Shown here piece by piece: positions 46,136 through 55,249 of a stretch of DNA of 64,000 nt. A model generated the notes under the pieces. The model saw only the letters and a program-made list of their open reading frames with translations, ran no database searches and was not told where the DNA came from. The position numbers and the translations under genes are program-made. Every line of letters starts with the position of its first letter. The stretch's first letter is position 1. Origin of the DNA: Brachybacterium sacelli (GTDB lineage: Bacteria; Actinomycetota; Actinomycetes; Actinomycetales; Dermabacteraceae); contig NZ_JAGIOD010000001.1 in NCBI RefSeq assembly GCF_017876545.1, positions 1,550,001 through 1,614,000 on the forward strand. The letters run 5' to 3'.

Positions 46136-46878
46136 CGACCCCTGACTTCCCCCTGGAGATCCACGCGCTCCCCACCGCCCAGGAGATGGGTGTCGCGGCA
46201 GCGGCGGCAGCCGCCCCGATCCTGCGTGAGGCCATCGCCGCACGCGGCAGCGCCCGGTTGATGCTCGCCGCCGCCCCCAGCCAGTCCGCCACGCTCCAGG
46301 CGCTCGCGGCCACCGAGGATCTCGACGTCAGCGCGATCGACTGCTTCCACATGGACGACTACCTCGGCCTCGCCCCGGACGCGCCGCAGGGCTTCGGCAA
46401 CTGGCTCGAGCACGAGCTGTTCCGACGCGTCACCCCGCGCAGCTTCCACCGCATCGACGTCACCGCCGACCCGGAAGCTGCGGCCGCGACCTACCGCGAG
46501 GCGATGGGGGAGGAGCCCTTCGACGTCACGCTGTGCGGACTCGGGGTGAACGGCCACCTCGCCTTCAACGACCCACCGGCGGACTTCGCGGACCCGCTCT
46601 CGGCGCGCGTGGTCGAGCTCGATGAGGTCTCCCGCCAGCAGCAGGTCGACGAGGGCCACTTTCCCTCGCTCGATGCCGTGCCCGTCCACGCCATCACCGT
46701 CACCATCCCGCGCCTGCTGAACGCCCGACGTATCGTCGCCTCCGTCCCCACGGCCGTGAAGCGCCAGGCGGTCCACGACGCCGTGCACCAGCCGATCACC
46801 GGTGCGCACCCCGGCACGGCGCTGCGTACCCACCCCGATGTCCACCTGTTCGTCGATGCGGAGGCAGATCCCCGATGA
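46132..46878 (+). CDS. nagB: Glucosamine-6-phosphate deaminase
   Basis: A 248-residue NagB/SgaA family enzyme starting at GTG (GTGA overlap; GAGGAG upstream). The active-site segments FHMDDYLGL and GLGVNGHLAFNDPP match the conserved NagB motifs (Asp and the proton-relay His). It converts glucosamine 6-phosphate to fructose 6-phosphate and ammonia in the cytoplasm. It lies between the epimerase and the SIS protein, and nagA follows in the same operon. Confidence 0.93.
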   Translation: MTTPDFPLEIHALPTAQEMGVAAAAAAAPILREAIAARGSARLMLAAAPSQSATLQALAATEDLDVSAIDCFHMDDYLGLAPDAPQGFGNWLEHELFRRVTPRSFHRIDVTADPEAAAATYREAMGEEPFDVTLCGLGVNGHLAFNDPPADFADPLSARVVELDEVSRQQQVDEGHFPSLDAVPVHAITVTIPRLLNARRIVASVPTAVKRQAVHDAVHQPITGAHPGTALRTHPDVHLFVDAEADPR

Positions 46879-47642
46879 CCACCGATCCCGCAGCTCTCGC
46901 GAGCGAGTACTTCGAGACCATCACCGACCTCATGGCCCGCATCCGCACCGAGGAGCAGACCGCCGTCGCCGAGGCGGCGCGCCTGCTGGCGGACCAGATC
47001 GCCGCGGACCGCCTGATCCACGTCTACGGCCCCGGCGGCCACTCGAACCTCGCCTCGCAAGAGGTGTTCTTCCGTGCCGGCGGGCTCATGCACGTCTCCG
47101 CGATCCTCGACGAGGGCACCCTGCTCTCCGGCGGCGCCCTGCGCTCCATGGCGATCGAGCGCACCCCCGGCTACGGCCGGATCGTCATCGAGGACAACCA
47201 GCTGGGGCCGGGCGACCTGCTGATCCTCGTGAACGCCTACGGGATCAACACCGCCCTGATCGATGCGGCGCTCACCGCGAGGGAGCACGGCTGCACCCTG
47301 ATCGGCGTCTCCAGCCGCGTCCACGCCGACTCCACCGCGCCGGAGCATCCCGCGCGCCACCCCTCGAGACAGAACCTGCACGATGTCGTGGACCTGCACC
47401 TCGACACCAAGGTCCCCGTCGGGGACGCAGCGATCGAGATCGACGGGGTCGCCGAGCGCACCGGCGCCGTCTCCACCTTCGCGAACGCCTTCACCATGAA
47501 CTGGCTGATGATGAGCACCGTCGCCGCGCTCGCCGAGCGCGGCATCGACCCGCCGATCTGGCGCTCCGGCAACGCCCCCGGAGGGGACGAGGCCAATGGG
47601 CAGTTCATCGCGAACTTCACGGGACGGGTGAGATCGCTGTGA
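46875..47642 (+). CDS. SIS-domain phosphosugar-binding protein
   Basis: A 255-residue single-SIS-domain protein. The phosphosugar loop is VYGPGGHSNLA near residue 52, with GDLLILVNAYG and GVSSRVHADST following, and an AFTMNW helix. It resembles the KpsF/GutQ or YhfA-like SIS group rather than the two-domain GlmS. In the amino-sugar operon it may be a sugar phosphate isomerase or a regulator-like binder. Coupled by ATGA to nagB and by GTGA to nagA. Confidence 0.78.
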   Translation: MTTDPAALASEYFETITDLMARIRTEEQTAVAEAARLLADQIAADRLIHVYGPGGHSNLASQEVFFRAGGLMHVSAILDEGTLLSGGALRSMAIERTPGYGRIVIEDNQLGPGDLLILVNAYGINTALIDAALTAREHGCTLIGVSSRVHADSTAPEHPARHPSRQNLHDVVDLHLDTKVPVGDAAIEIDGVAERTGAVSTFANAFTMNWLMMSTVAALAERGIDPPIWRSGNAPGGDEANGQFIANFTGRVRSL

Positions 47643-48769
47643 GCCCGCTCGTACGCGGTCTCGACCCGGTCACCGGGGACGTGCTGGAGATCACGGCCGA
47701 CGCGACGATCACCCAGATCGACCGTCGACCGGGCCCGGCAGGCGAGGAGCTGCCGTACCTCGCACCCGGCTTCATCGATCTCCAGGTCAACGGCTTCGCA
47801 GGGATCGACGTCAACGGACCGGAGGTCACCGCCGAGCGCATCGCCGAGATCACGGCAGCGCTCGCCCGGATCGGCGTCACCACCTGGGTGCCTACCATCG
47901 TCACCGCCTCCGAGGAGGCGATTCGCCATGCGCTGCGCTGTGTCGCCGAGGCTCGCGCCTCGTCGCCGCAGCTCGCCCACGCAATCCCCTTGGCCCACGT
48001 CGAAGGCCCGTTCCTCTCCGACCAGGACGGCCCCCGCGGAGTGCACGATGCCGCGCAGATCCGTCCGATCGACCCCGAGGAGGTCGCCCGCTGGCAGCAG
48101 GCTGGGCCGGTCGGGATCGTCACGCTCTCCCCACACACCGACGACGCCCCCGCACAGATCGCCCGCATCGTCGGCCTCGGCGTGCAGGTCGCCATCGGCC
48201 ACACCCATGCGACCGGACCGCAGATCACCGCCGCCGTCGATGCCGGCGCGAGCCTGTCCACGCACCTGGGGAACGGGATCTTCCCGCAGCTGCCCCGCCA
48301 CCCCAACCCGCTCTGGACCCAGCTCGCCGAGAACCGCCTCACCTGCGGTCTCATCGCCGACGGGCACCACCTGCCGGCAGAGACCCTGGAGGTCATGCTG
48401 CGCGCCAAGGGTGTGGATCGGGCGTTCCTGGTCTCCGACGCGACCGAACTCGCCGGCAAGGATCCCGGCCGCTACCAGACCGCCGTGGGCGGCACGGTGG
48501 AGCTCACGGCCGACGGGCGCCTCGCCTACGTGGGCACCGAACTGCTGGCCGGCGCTGCCTCCGACGTGGCCGCCGGCCTGCGGTTCGTGCTGCGCTCGAC
48601 GAGCCTGTCCCTGCCGGATGCCCTCGCGCTCGTGACCCGCACTCCGGGCCGCATCCTCGGCCGCGACACCACATTGCGCGTCGGGGCCCCTGCGGACCTC
48701 GTGACACTCACGGACGACGGGACGATCCAGGGCGTGTGGCAGCACGGCGTGGAAGCCTCGCCCGCATGA
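47639..48769 (+). CDS. nagA: N-acetylglucosamine-6-phosphate deacetylase
   Basis: A 376-residue amidohydrolase from GTG. NagA marks are PGFIDLQVNG, metal-binding HVEGPF with Glu, GHTHA, STHLGNG, DGHHLP, and catalytic Asp in VSDATE. The family usually has HLFNAM in place of HLGNG. It deacetylates GlcNAc 6-phosphate to glucosamine 6-phosphate for NagB. It overlaps the ceramidase-like gene by ATGA. Confidence 0.92.
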   Translation: MSPLVRGLDPVTGDVLEITADATITQIDRRPGPAGEELPYLAPGFIDLQVNGFAGIDVNGPEVTAERIAEITAALARIGVTTWVPTIVTASEEAIRHALRCVAEARASSPQLAHAIPLAHVEGPFLSDQDGPRGVHDAAQIRPIDPEEVARWQQAGPVGIVTLSPHTDDAPAQIARIVGLGVQVAIGHTHATGPQITAAVDAGASLSTHLGNGIFPQLPRHPNPLWTQLAENRLTCGLIADGHHLPAETLEVMLRAKGVDRAFLVSDATELAGKDPGRYQTAVGGTVELTADGRLAYVGTELLAGAASDVAAGLRFVLRSTSLSLPDALALVTRTPGRILGRDTTLRVGAPADLVTLTDDGTIQGVWQHGVEASPA

Positions 48770-50121
48770 TCACGGTCGGAGCTGCCGTCGAGCCGCTGGG
48801 CATCACCTCGCCGGTGCCCATGTCGGGCTTCGCCGCCCGCACGGAACCGAGCGCGGGGGAGCACGACGTGCTCGGCGCCCGAGCTCTGGCGATGGATGAG
48901 ATCGTGCTGATCGCGATCGACGTGTGCGCACTCGAGGAAGGAACATGCCGAGCCATCGCCGGGGGCGTGCGGCCCGAGGCGCCGGAGCAGGTGATCGTCA
49001 CCGCGACCCACACCCACGCCGGCCCGTGCTCCACGCCCACCCGTCTCACCCGCTGCGAACCCGAGATCGAGCAGGCGATCATCGACGCCGCGATCGCAGC
49101 CGGTGCGTCGGCCCGAGGTTCCCGCCGGTCCTGCACGATGGAGTACCGCGCCGCGCACGGGGTGGGCGTCGCCTTTGACCGTCGGCATGCGGACCGTGCG
49201 GTGGATCCTCCGGTGCAGATGCTGCAGTTCACGGCGGTGGGCAGTGGGGGAGTGCCTGGCGGTGCCGGCGCCGGACGCGTGGTCGCCAGCCTGCTCACCT
49301 ATCCCTGCCATCCCGTCGTGCTCGACGGCACGAACCGCCTGCTCTCCGGGGACTACGTGCACCCCCTGCGGGAACGGATCGAGGCCGAGAATCCGGGCTC
49401 CATCGCCGTCTTCGCGACCGGTTGCGCGGGGGACATCAACACCGGGCACAGCGCCGAGGCGTCCTACTCGCTGCAGGGTTCGACGAGCCGCACCTTCGCC
49501 GAGGCGCATCGAGTGGGGACGAGGGTTGCGGAGGCTGCGCTCGCCGCGGACCCAGCCGGCGTCGGCACTGCTGGCGAGGGGGCCAGTGCCGCGGACCCGA
49601 TGGGCGCGGGCACGGCTGGCGCGGACCCTGCTAGCGGCTCCCGGGACATGGGCCCGGCGTCCCTCGTGACCGCACCGGTCACGGTCGCGATGACCCGGCC
49701 TGATGCCGCACGGGTCGCCGAGGACAGCGCCGCGTGGACACGAGACCTGGCAACGGCCGAACCTGGCCGCGCCACGCTCCTGAGCCTGTGGCTCGACTGG
49801 GCACGCGCCGTCCCCGAGGGCGCCGACTGGACCGGCCGCGTGAGCGCGTTCCGGCTCGGAGACGTCACCGTCGTGGCTCTGCCCGGTGAGCCGTTCCTCG
49901 CCGTCGCCGAACAGATCAGCGCACAGGTCGATGGCCCCTGCGTGGTGCTCGGCTATGCCGACGGCTGCCCCGGGTACTTCCCGACCATGGGGGAGTATCC
50001 CCACGGCGGGTACGAGGTGGAGGATGCTCATCGGTACTACGGCATGCCGGGCCCGTTCGCGGCCGGCTCGGCCGAGATCCTGGTGGAGAAGGCGGTGGAG
50101 GTATGTCGGGCGCTCGGGTGA
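48766..50121 (+). CDS. Neutral/alkaline non-lysosomal ceramidase-like hydrolase
   Basis: A 451-residue protein of the ceramidase N-terminal-domain family. Family features are the N-terminal SGFAAR, a zinc-type THTHAGP near residue 80, a HP motif in TYPCHPVVLDG, and FATGCAGDINTGH near residue 220. It has no signal peptide and lacks the C-terminal immunoglobulin-like part of true ceramidases, so it is a short cytoplasmic member. It contains a 15-residue tandem repeat linker from residue 260. In this operon it may cleave an N-acyl bond of an amino sugar or glycolipid. Substrate unknown. Confidence 0.72.
   Translation: MITVGAAVEPLGITSPVPMSGFAARTEPSAGEHDVLGARALAMDEIVLIAIDVCALEEGTCRAIAGGVRPEAPEQVIVTATHTHAGPCSTPTRLTRCEPEIEQAIIDAAIAAGASARGSRRSCTMEYRAAHGVGVAFDRRHADRAVDPPVQMLQFTAVGSGGVPGGAGAGRVVASLLTYPCHPVVLDGTNRLLSGDYVHPLRERIEAENPGSIAVFATGCAGDINTGHSAEASYSLQGSTSRTFAEAHRVGTRVAEAALAADPAGVGTAGEGASAADPMGAGTAGADPASGSRDMGPASLVTAPVTVAMTRPDAARVAEDSAAWTRDLATAEPGRATLLSLWLDWARAVPEGADWTGRVSAFRLGDVTVVALPGEPFLAVAEQISAQVDGPCVVLGYADGCPGYFPTMGEYPHGGYEVEDAHRYYGMPGPFAAGSAEILVEKAVEVCRALG
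49543..49650 (+). repeat. 45-base tandem repeat inside the ceramidase-like gene
   Basis: Two copies of a 45-base unit (49543 and 49588) plus a partial third give AADPAGVGTAG / AADPMGAGTAG / GADPAS. The Ala/Gly/Pro-rich linker interrupts the catalytic domain and may vary in length between strains. Confidence 0.65.
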
Positions 50122-51101
50122 AGAAGGCGCCGACGATCGTGGAGATCGCCCACGAGCTCGGCGTCTCTCCATCGACGGTCTCCCGAGCCTTCACTGCCCC
50201 GCGTCTGTTGAAACCGGAGACGGTGGAGCGGATCCGGGCCGCGGCCGCTGAGCGTGGCTACGTGCCCAACGTCCACGCCCGAGCGCTCAGCACCGGGGTG
50301 CCGCGCACGATCGGTCTGATCGTCCCCGACATCGCGAACCCCTTCTTCCCACCGATGATCCGCGCTGCCCAGCGCACCGCTGAAGAGACCGGCCACACCG
50401 TGCTCATCGCCGACACCGACGGCGATGTGGAGCGCGAGAAGCGGACCATCGAACGCCTCACCGCCCAATCCGAGAGCCTCATCATCGCCAGTTCCCGCCT
50501 GCCTTCGGCGCAACTGTGCGAGCTCACGGCGAGGCGCAGGGTCCTGTTCATCAACCGCGACGAGCCTGAGACAGCCCGGATCCTGGTGAGTTCGCGGGAT
50601 GCGCTCGGCCAGTGCATGGCTCGACTGCTCGAACTGGGTCATGAACGCTTCGTCTACGTGGGCGGGCCGGAAGGGTCATGGTCCGACGGTGAGCGGCGCG
50701 GCATCGTCGAGGAGTCCCTCGCTGGCTCCGGCGCGACGCTCGAGTCGATGCGGATCCCGAGCGGCACCTACGCCGACACGATGGCAGCCGCCGACCAGAT
50801 CCTCGCCGGCTCTCCGACCGCCGTGGTCGCCTTCGACGACGTCATCGCCCACGCCGTCATCGATCTGCTGCATGACCGCGGGGTCTCCGTGCCGGGTGCG
50901 GTGAGCGTGGTGGGCTGCGACGACACCGTGGCACTGACCACCCAGCCGCCATTGACGAGCATCGCGCTCAAGGTGGCCGACGCGGCGCGGTTGGCCGTGC
51001 GGACCGTCGTGGAAGGGCAGGTGAGCGAGATGCTCACGCCCCAGCGGATCGCGCTGCAGGGGGAGCTGGTGGAGCGGGCAACGGTGGCGGCGGTCGGTTG
51101 A
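50103..51101 (+). CDS. LacI-family transcriptional regulator
   Basis: A 332-residue LacI/GalR regulator with HTH TIVEIAHELGVSPSTVSRAF at residues 11-30 and a periplasmic-binding-like sugar domain. It overlaps the ceramidase-like gene by 19 bases and ends the amino-sugar operon, which it probably controls. The ATG at 50103 gives a normal N-terminus. Confidence 0.92.
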   Translation: MSGARVKKAPTIVEIAHELGVSPSTVSRAFTAPRLLKPETVERIRAAAAERGYVPNVHARALSTGVPRTIGLIVPDIANPFFPPMIRAAQRTAEETGHTVLIADTDGDVEREKRTIERLTAQSESLIIASSRLPSAQLCELTARRRVLFINRDEPETARILVSSRDALGQCMARLLELGHERFVYVGGPEGSWSDGERRGIVEESLAGSGATLESMRIPSGTYADTMAAADQILAGSPTAVVAFDDVIAHAVIDLLHDRGVSVPGAVSVVGCDDTVALTTQPPLTSIALKVADAARLAVRTVVEGQVSEMLTPQRIALQGELVERATVAAVG

Positions 51102-51203
51102 GTGATCCTCGACCGCGTGCGGTCACGACAGCATGACCTCATATGGCAAGCGACATCGAGCGCTGCGCTCACGCCATCAGACGAGATCGGCGTTCCGTAA
51201 TGG

Positions 51204-52934
51204 TCAGGCGTCCTGCGCAGTCAGGCTCGCAGGCGGCAGCCAGTCGGCCCTGAGCAGCTGAGCGACGTCGGTGAGGCCGGCGGTGTCGCCTCCCACGGTG
51301 TCGGAGGCGGCGGCGATCCGCTCCACCATCACCTTGGAGACCTGCTCTTCGACGGTGCCCTGGGCGTAGGCGATGTGCCAGGGGGAGACCTGGTGGTCGC
51401 GGTGAGTGCGGCCGGTGACCTGCCGGCCCGCGATGCCCGAGAAACGGGCCTGATGGAAGATGCCGACGCGGGGGTCGGTGCTGGCCTGGCGGCCGCCTTC
51501 GAGGGTCTCGCCGGCGTGGAGGCTGATCGAGGCGACCGTGGTGAAGACGCAGACCTTCGCCTGCCCGGTCTGGAAGCGCAGCCGCTCGGCCTCGACGTCG
51601 AACCGGCCTTGACCGTAGATCGTGGCGACCTCGAGGCCCGAGTCCCGCAGACGCTCGGCGATCGGGTCCGCGGCGGTGCCGACGAACTCGACCGAGCACG
51701 CCACCTGTCGCTCGGCCTCGACCTGCTGGGCGATCCAGGCGACCGTGGAGTCCACGCGGATCAGCCCGGCCTTCTGCCGGAAGCGCAGCAGCGCCGCCCG
51801 GCCCTTGGCGGTATTGCGGCCGCGCCGGGCGATGTCCATCTCCCGGCAGAACTCTCCCCATTCCGCCTTGTACGCCGCGCGTTCCGTCGGCGTGAGCGTC
51901 ACCGGCATCCCGGAGATCGGCACCGGCCCCCAGGGGGCGGCGCGGTGCAGCATGGCGGTGGGCTGGCGGTCCTCGAGCCAGCTGCGCACCCGCGAGAGAT
52001 CCTCCGCCCGACGGGTGGCGTCGGTGGTCCAGGTCGCGCCGTAGCGTCCCCGCTCCAGAGCGATCCCGTGACGCTCGAGGGCGGCGGCGAAGTCGGTGCC
52101 GGGCTGCTTCGCCGAGGTCCACTCCGCCATCGGTTCAGCGTGCACCTGTGCGTAGGCGGGCGCGAGGTAGGGCAGCTCGAGCGGCGTATGGCCGGGCGTC
52201 GCGGTCGTCGCGATGACGAACGGTGCCTTCTCCGGCGGCCGTGCGTGCCCGGAGATCCGCGCCCAGAGCTTCCACCGCTTCGTCGTGGTCCGCCGCAGCG
52301 CGTGGGCCTCGTCCGCGATGATCACCTCCCACGGATGGTCTGCGACCTTCTCCAGGCGGTCCCAGGTGATCACCACCCACTCCAGGCCGTCATCGCCGAG
52401 AGCCGTGATGGTGCGGCACCAATGCCCGATCGTGATCGCGGCGGGCCGGTCCGCGACCACGAGCACTCGCCGCGCGCCGCGGAGGTCGCCGACCGCGCTC
52501 GCTCCGAGGACGGCGGAGATCGTCTTGCCGACTCCGGGCTCGTCGGCCAGGAGGAACTGCCGTCCACCGGCCGCAGCGCATGCCGCGATCGCATCAGCCG
52601 CCTCGTACTGGTTCTGCCGTGGCTCGAGATCGTCGGCCGGCTGAGGGTTCGGTGTGGGGTCCCCAGGGTTGAGGGTGTTCTCGAGGAAGCGCCCGAGCGT
52701 GTGCGGCCCGGGCGCGTAGGGCGCGAGGTGCTCGGGCAGCGAGCGCCCGACGAACAGGTGCATCCTCACCGTCGGGTGCCAGGAGGCGCCCTCGACCTGG
52801 GTGCCGTAGGGGACGTCGAGCACCCACAGTCTCTCGCCGGGACCGACGAACGGCAGCGGCCGTTGCGACGGGCGCGTGCTTTTCCGGCGCGGGGACCTGC
52901 GGCGGCGGGTACTGGATCGGCGAGGGCTGGCCAC
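51204..52934 (-). CDS. SNF2-like superfamily 2 helicase
   Basis: A 576-residue protein with Arg-rich N-terminus (residues 1-25), Walker A DEPGVGKT at 131-138, Walker B DEAH at 208-211, a TATPGH motif III-like, and a C-terminal helicase half with SVEFVGTAADP, FTTVASISLHAGE and QVTGRTHRDHQ (motif V-VI-like with Arg). Length and layout fit the SNF2-like helicases found in phages and islands. No nuclease or methyltransferase is adjacent. It is solitary, between the amino-sugar operon and an SRPBCC gene. Function unassigned; DNA translocation is expected. Confidence 0.75.
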   Translation of the reverse strand: MASPRRSSTRRRRSPRRKSTRPSQRPLPFVGPGERLWVLDVPYGTQVEGASWHPTVRMHLFVGRSLPEHLAPYAPGPHTLGRFLENTLNPGDPTPNPQPADDLEPRQNQYEAADAIAACAAAGGRQFLLADEPGVGKTISAVLGASAVGDLRGARRVLVVADRPAAITIGHWCRTITALGDDGLEWVVITWDRLEKVADHPWEVIIADEAHALRRTTTKRWKLWARISGHARPPEKAPFVIATTATPGHTPLELPYLAPAYAQVHAEPMAEWTSAKQPGTDFAAALERHGIALERGRYGATWTTDATRRAEDLSRVRSWLEDRQPTAMLHRAAPWGPVPISGMPVTLTPTERAAYKAEWGEFCREMDIARRGRNTAKGRAALLRFRQKAGLIRVDSTVAWIAQQVEAERQVACSVEFVGTAADPIAERLRDSGLEVATIYGQGRFDVEAERLRFQTGQAKVCVFTTVASISLHAGETLEGGRQASTDPRVGIFHQARFSGIAGRQVTGRTHRDHQVSPWHIAYAQGTVEEQVSKVMVERIAAASDTVGGDTAGLTDVAQLLRADWLPPASLTAQDA

Positions 52935-52972
52935 CCTGCGAGGCTATCGGTGCCCGGCAGTGACGCGGATGC

Positions 52973-53524
52973 TCAGACGCCGCGCCGGTCGTCCCCGGCC
53001 GTCCCCTCGCCGGGCTGCACTGGTGGGGCGTCGCCGACGTCGGCTCGGAGGGCGGCGAGGGTCCGGGCGATGTTGCCTCGCTGGAAGTCCGCGAACAGGT
53101 GGCCCCGGGTGACGACCCGGTCGAACCGTGCGGCCAGGGCGTCGGGCCACCGGGTGCGCCGGTCGGTCCACCGCTCGGTGACGAGGGTGCCGCCGTCGAC
53201 GGGCTCGAACGTGTAGGTCCACGTCGCGATATTGCCCTTCAGCAGCGGCCGCCTCGGGCCGATCGCGGTGACGTCGAAGGCGAACCGCTCACCCGGCACG
53301 GCCTCGGTGACGGTGCAGGACGTCACCCAGCGGGTCCCGCCGCGGCGGTTTCTGCCGACGAAGGTCGTCCCGACGGTCGCCGGGGTGCCGGGGTGCGGCA
53401 CGGAGGCTCCCGTGTTCTCCGGGCTCCAGCGGCCCATCTGCGAGGGATCGGCGATCTGTCGGTACAGCACCATCGGCTCCGCGGCGACGTCGATGCTGTC
53501 CTGGACCTGCAGTGTTCTGGCCAT
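52973..53524 (-). CDS. SRPBCC-family polyketide cyclase/dehydrase-like protein
   Basis: A 183-residue START-like protein: ADPSQMGRWSPE, GTTFVGRNRRG, and a C-terminal helix FQRGNIARTLAALRADV. The ATG at 53524 begins the SRPBCC fold; the frame open to 53662 lacks family character. Such proteins bind hydrophobic ligands; no ligand can be named. It is divergent from the flotillin-like gene over 217 bases. Confidence 0.8.
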   Translation of the reverse strand: MARTLQVQDSIDVAAEPMVLYRQIADPSQMGRWSPENTGASVPHPGTPATVGTTFVGRNRRGGTRWVTSCTVTEAVPGERFAFDVTAIGPRRPLLKGNIATWTYTFEPVDGGTLVTERWTDRRTRWPDALAARFDRVVTRGHLFADFQRGNIARTLAALRADVGDAPPVQPGEGTAGDDRRGV

Positions 53525-53741
53525 CTGCCGGATCGTACCTGTGGTGGGCCTCTCGCCGAGGCGGGCAGGGCATGCGCGAAGTTCGGCCCCTCTGTGCGCG
53601 GATCTCGCCCCTTCCGTGCCCGGTCCCGGCCCGTCCGGAGGCGAGCGGCGGGGCGCTGTCACTTCCCGGCAGGGGAGATATCCCCGGCACTTTCATGGGA
53701 CCCTGAACACACTCGTCCCCTCCCACTCAGAAAGCAGAGCC

Positions 53742-55223
53742 ATGGAATCGTTCCTCGGACTCGGTATCGCAGGCCTGATCCTCGCGCTCCTGGTCGTCGT
53801 CCTCGTCGTCGCGGCGATCGTCTTCCTCATCATCCGCAGCTGGATCAAGGTCGCCCGCGCCGACGAGGCGCTGGTGATCTCCGGGAAGAGCCAGAGGAAT
53901 GAGGACGGCAGCACCTCGGCGACCACCGTCGTGGTCAACGGCAAGGCGATCGTCAATCCGGTCACCCAGCGCCACGAGGTCATCTCCCTGCGCCAGCGCC
54001 AGGTGAACATGCGCGCGGACGCTCAGTCCGCCGACAACGTGACCGTCTCCGTCGACGCCGTCGCGCTGGTGAAGATCGGTTCGGACCCCGCGCTGGTGCG
54101 CCGGGCGGCCGAGCGCTTCGCCTCCCAGGACGAGGCCATCGAATCCTTCACGCAGGACCAGCTCGAGGGCGTGCTGCGCGGCGTCATCGCGCAGCAGACG
54201 GTCATCTCCCTGATGCGGGACCGGAAGGTCTTCTCCGAGCAGATCGCCGAGACGGTGATCCCGGAGCTGCGCGAGCAGGGCCTCATCCTCGACTCCTTCC
54301 AGATCCGGGGGATCGCCGACGACGTCGGCTACATCCAGTCGCTCGGGGCCCCGGAGATCGAGGCCAAGCGCCAGGCGGCGGAGATCAGCCAGACCAACGC
54401 CGAGCGCGCGGTCGCCAAGGAGAGCATCCGCAACCAGGAGCAGAACCTCATCGAGCAGCAGGCGCTCGACACGAACAAGGCGAACGCGCAGGCCGAGGTG
54501 GGCCGTGCCCGGGCGCAGGCCGAGCAGGCGGAGGCCCTGGCCGGGGAGAAGTCCCGCCAGGAGGTGCTCCAGCAGCAGGCGGAGAACAAGCAGGCGCAGC
54601 TGGACGCGGACGTCAAGCGCGTCGCCGACGCCGAGCTGTACCGCCGCCAGAAGGATACTGAAGCCGACGCCTTCGAGGAGCGTCGCCAGGCCGAGGCCCG
54701 CGCCGAGGTCGCCGACGCCGACGCCCGCGCCGTGAAGTTGCGCGCCGAAGCCGACGCCGAGGCCGAGCGCCTGGCCGGCGAGGCTCGCGCCACCGCGATG
54801 CGCGCCGAGGCCGAGGCCCTCCGGGAGAACCAGGAGGCGCTGCTGGCCCAGCGCGTCGTCGATCAGTTGCCGACCCTCATGGAGACCTTCGCCAAGGGCT
54901 ACGCACAGATCGGCGAGATCACCGTGGTCAGCTCCGACGGCAACGGCGGCGACGTCGCCGGCAAGCAGTTCTCCGGCGAGTCCGCCGGCGCGCTGCGCGG
55001 CGTGTTCGACACCGTCGAGGCGACGCTCGGGCTGAGCATCCCGGACCTGATCCAGGGGCGCGCCGTGGGGGCGGCCCAGGGTGAGGCGATCGGGGACGCG
55101 CTGCGGGAGCAGCCGACGGATCGGCCGACGGGGGCCGGGTCTGCTGAGGGTGTCGCCGCGGCTCCTGCCGGCGACTCGTCAGCGGCTCAGAGCCGCGGAA
55201 CGGACGAGGCGGGCACCGACTGA
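53742..55223 (+). CDS. Flotillin-like SPFH-domain membrane protein
   Basis: A 493-residue protein with a single N-terminal transmembrane helix (residues about 7-32), an SPFH domain (about 35-200), a long Glu/Ala/Gln-rich coiled coil (about 205-390) with repeated AEAxAERLAGEAR-like heptads, and a low-complexity tail. This layout is that of flotillins (FloT/YuaG), scaffold proteins of membrane microdomains. No NfeD-like partner is adjacent. The start follows AGAAAGCAGAG, a weak ribosome-binding site. Confidence 0.88.
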   Translation: MESFLGLGIAGLILALLVVVLVVAAIVFLIIRSWIKVARADEALVISGKSQRNEDGSTSATTVVVNGKAIVNPVTQRHEVISLRQRQVNMRADAQSADNVTVSVDAVALVKIGSDPALVRRAAERFASQDEAIESFTQDQLEGVLRGVIAQQTVISLMRDRKVFSEQIAETVIPELREQGLILDSFQIRGIADDVGYIQSLGAPEIEAKRQAAEISQTNAERAVAKESIRNQEQNLIEQQALDTNKANAQAEVGRARAQAEQAEALAGEKSRQEVLQQQAENKQAQLDADVKRVADAELYRRQKDTEADAFEERRQAEARAEVADADARAVKLRAEADAEAERLAGEARATAMRAEAEALRENQEALLAQRVVDQLPTLMETFAKGYAQIGEITVVSSDGNGGDVAGKQFSGESAGALRGVFDTVEATLGLSIPDLIQGRAVGAAQGEAIGDALREQPTDRPTGAGSAEGVAAAPAGDSSAAQSRGTDEAGTD

Positions 55224-55249
55224 CCTGTCCCGCGACCGGCTCAGTGCGG

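Noticed and set aside
51158..51170. GAGCG-CTG-CGCTC hairpin as terminator of the amino-sugar operon
   Set aside because: Only 5-base arms with no U-tract; too weak to call.
51375..53216. 613-codon frame on the plus strand
   Set aside because: Shadow of the SNF2-like helicase; the helicase motifs on the minus strand decide.
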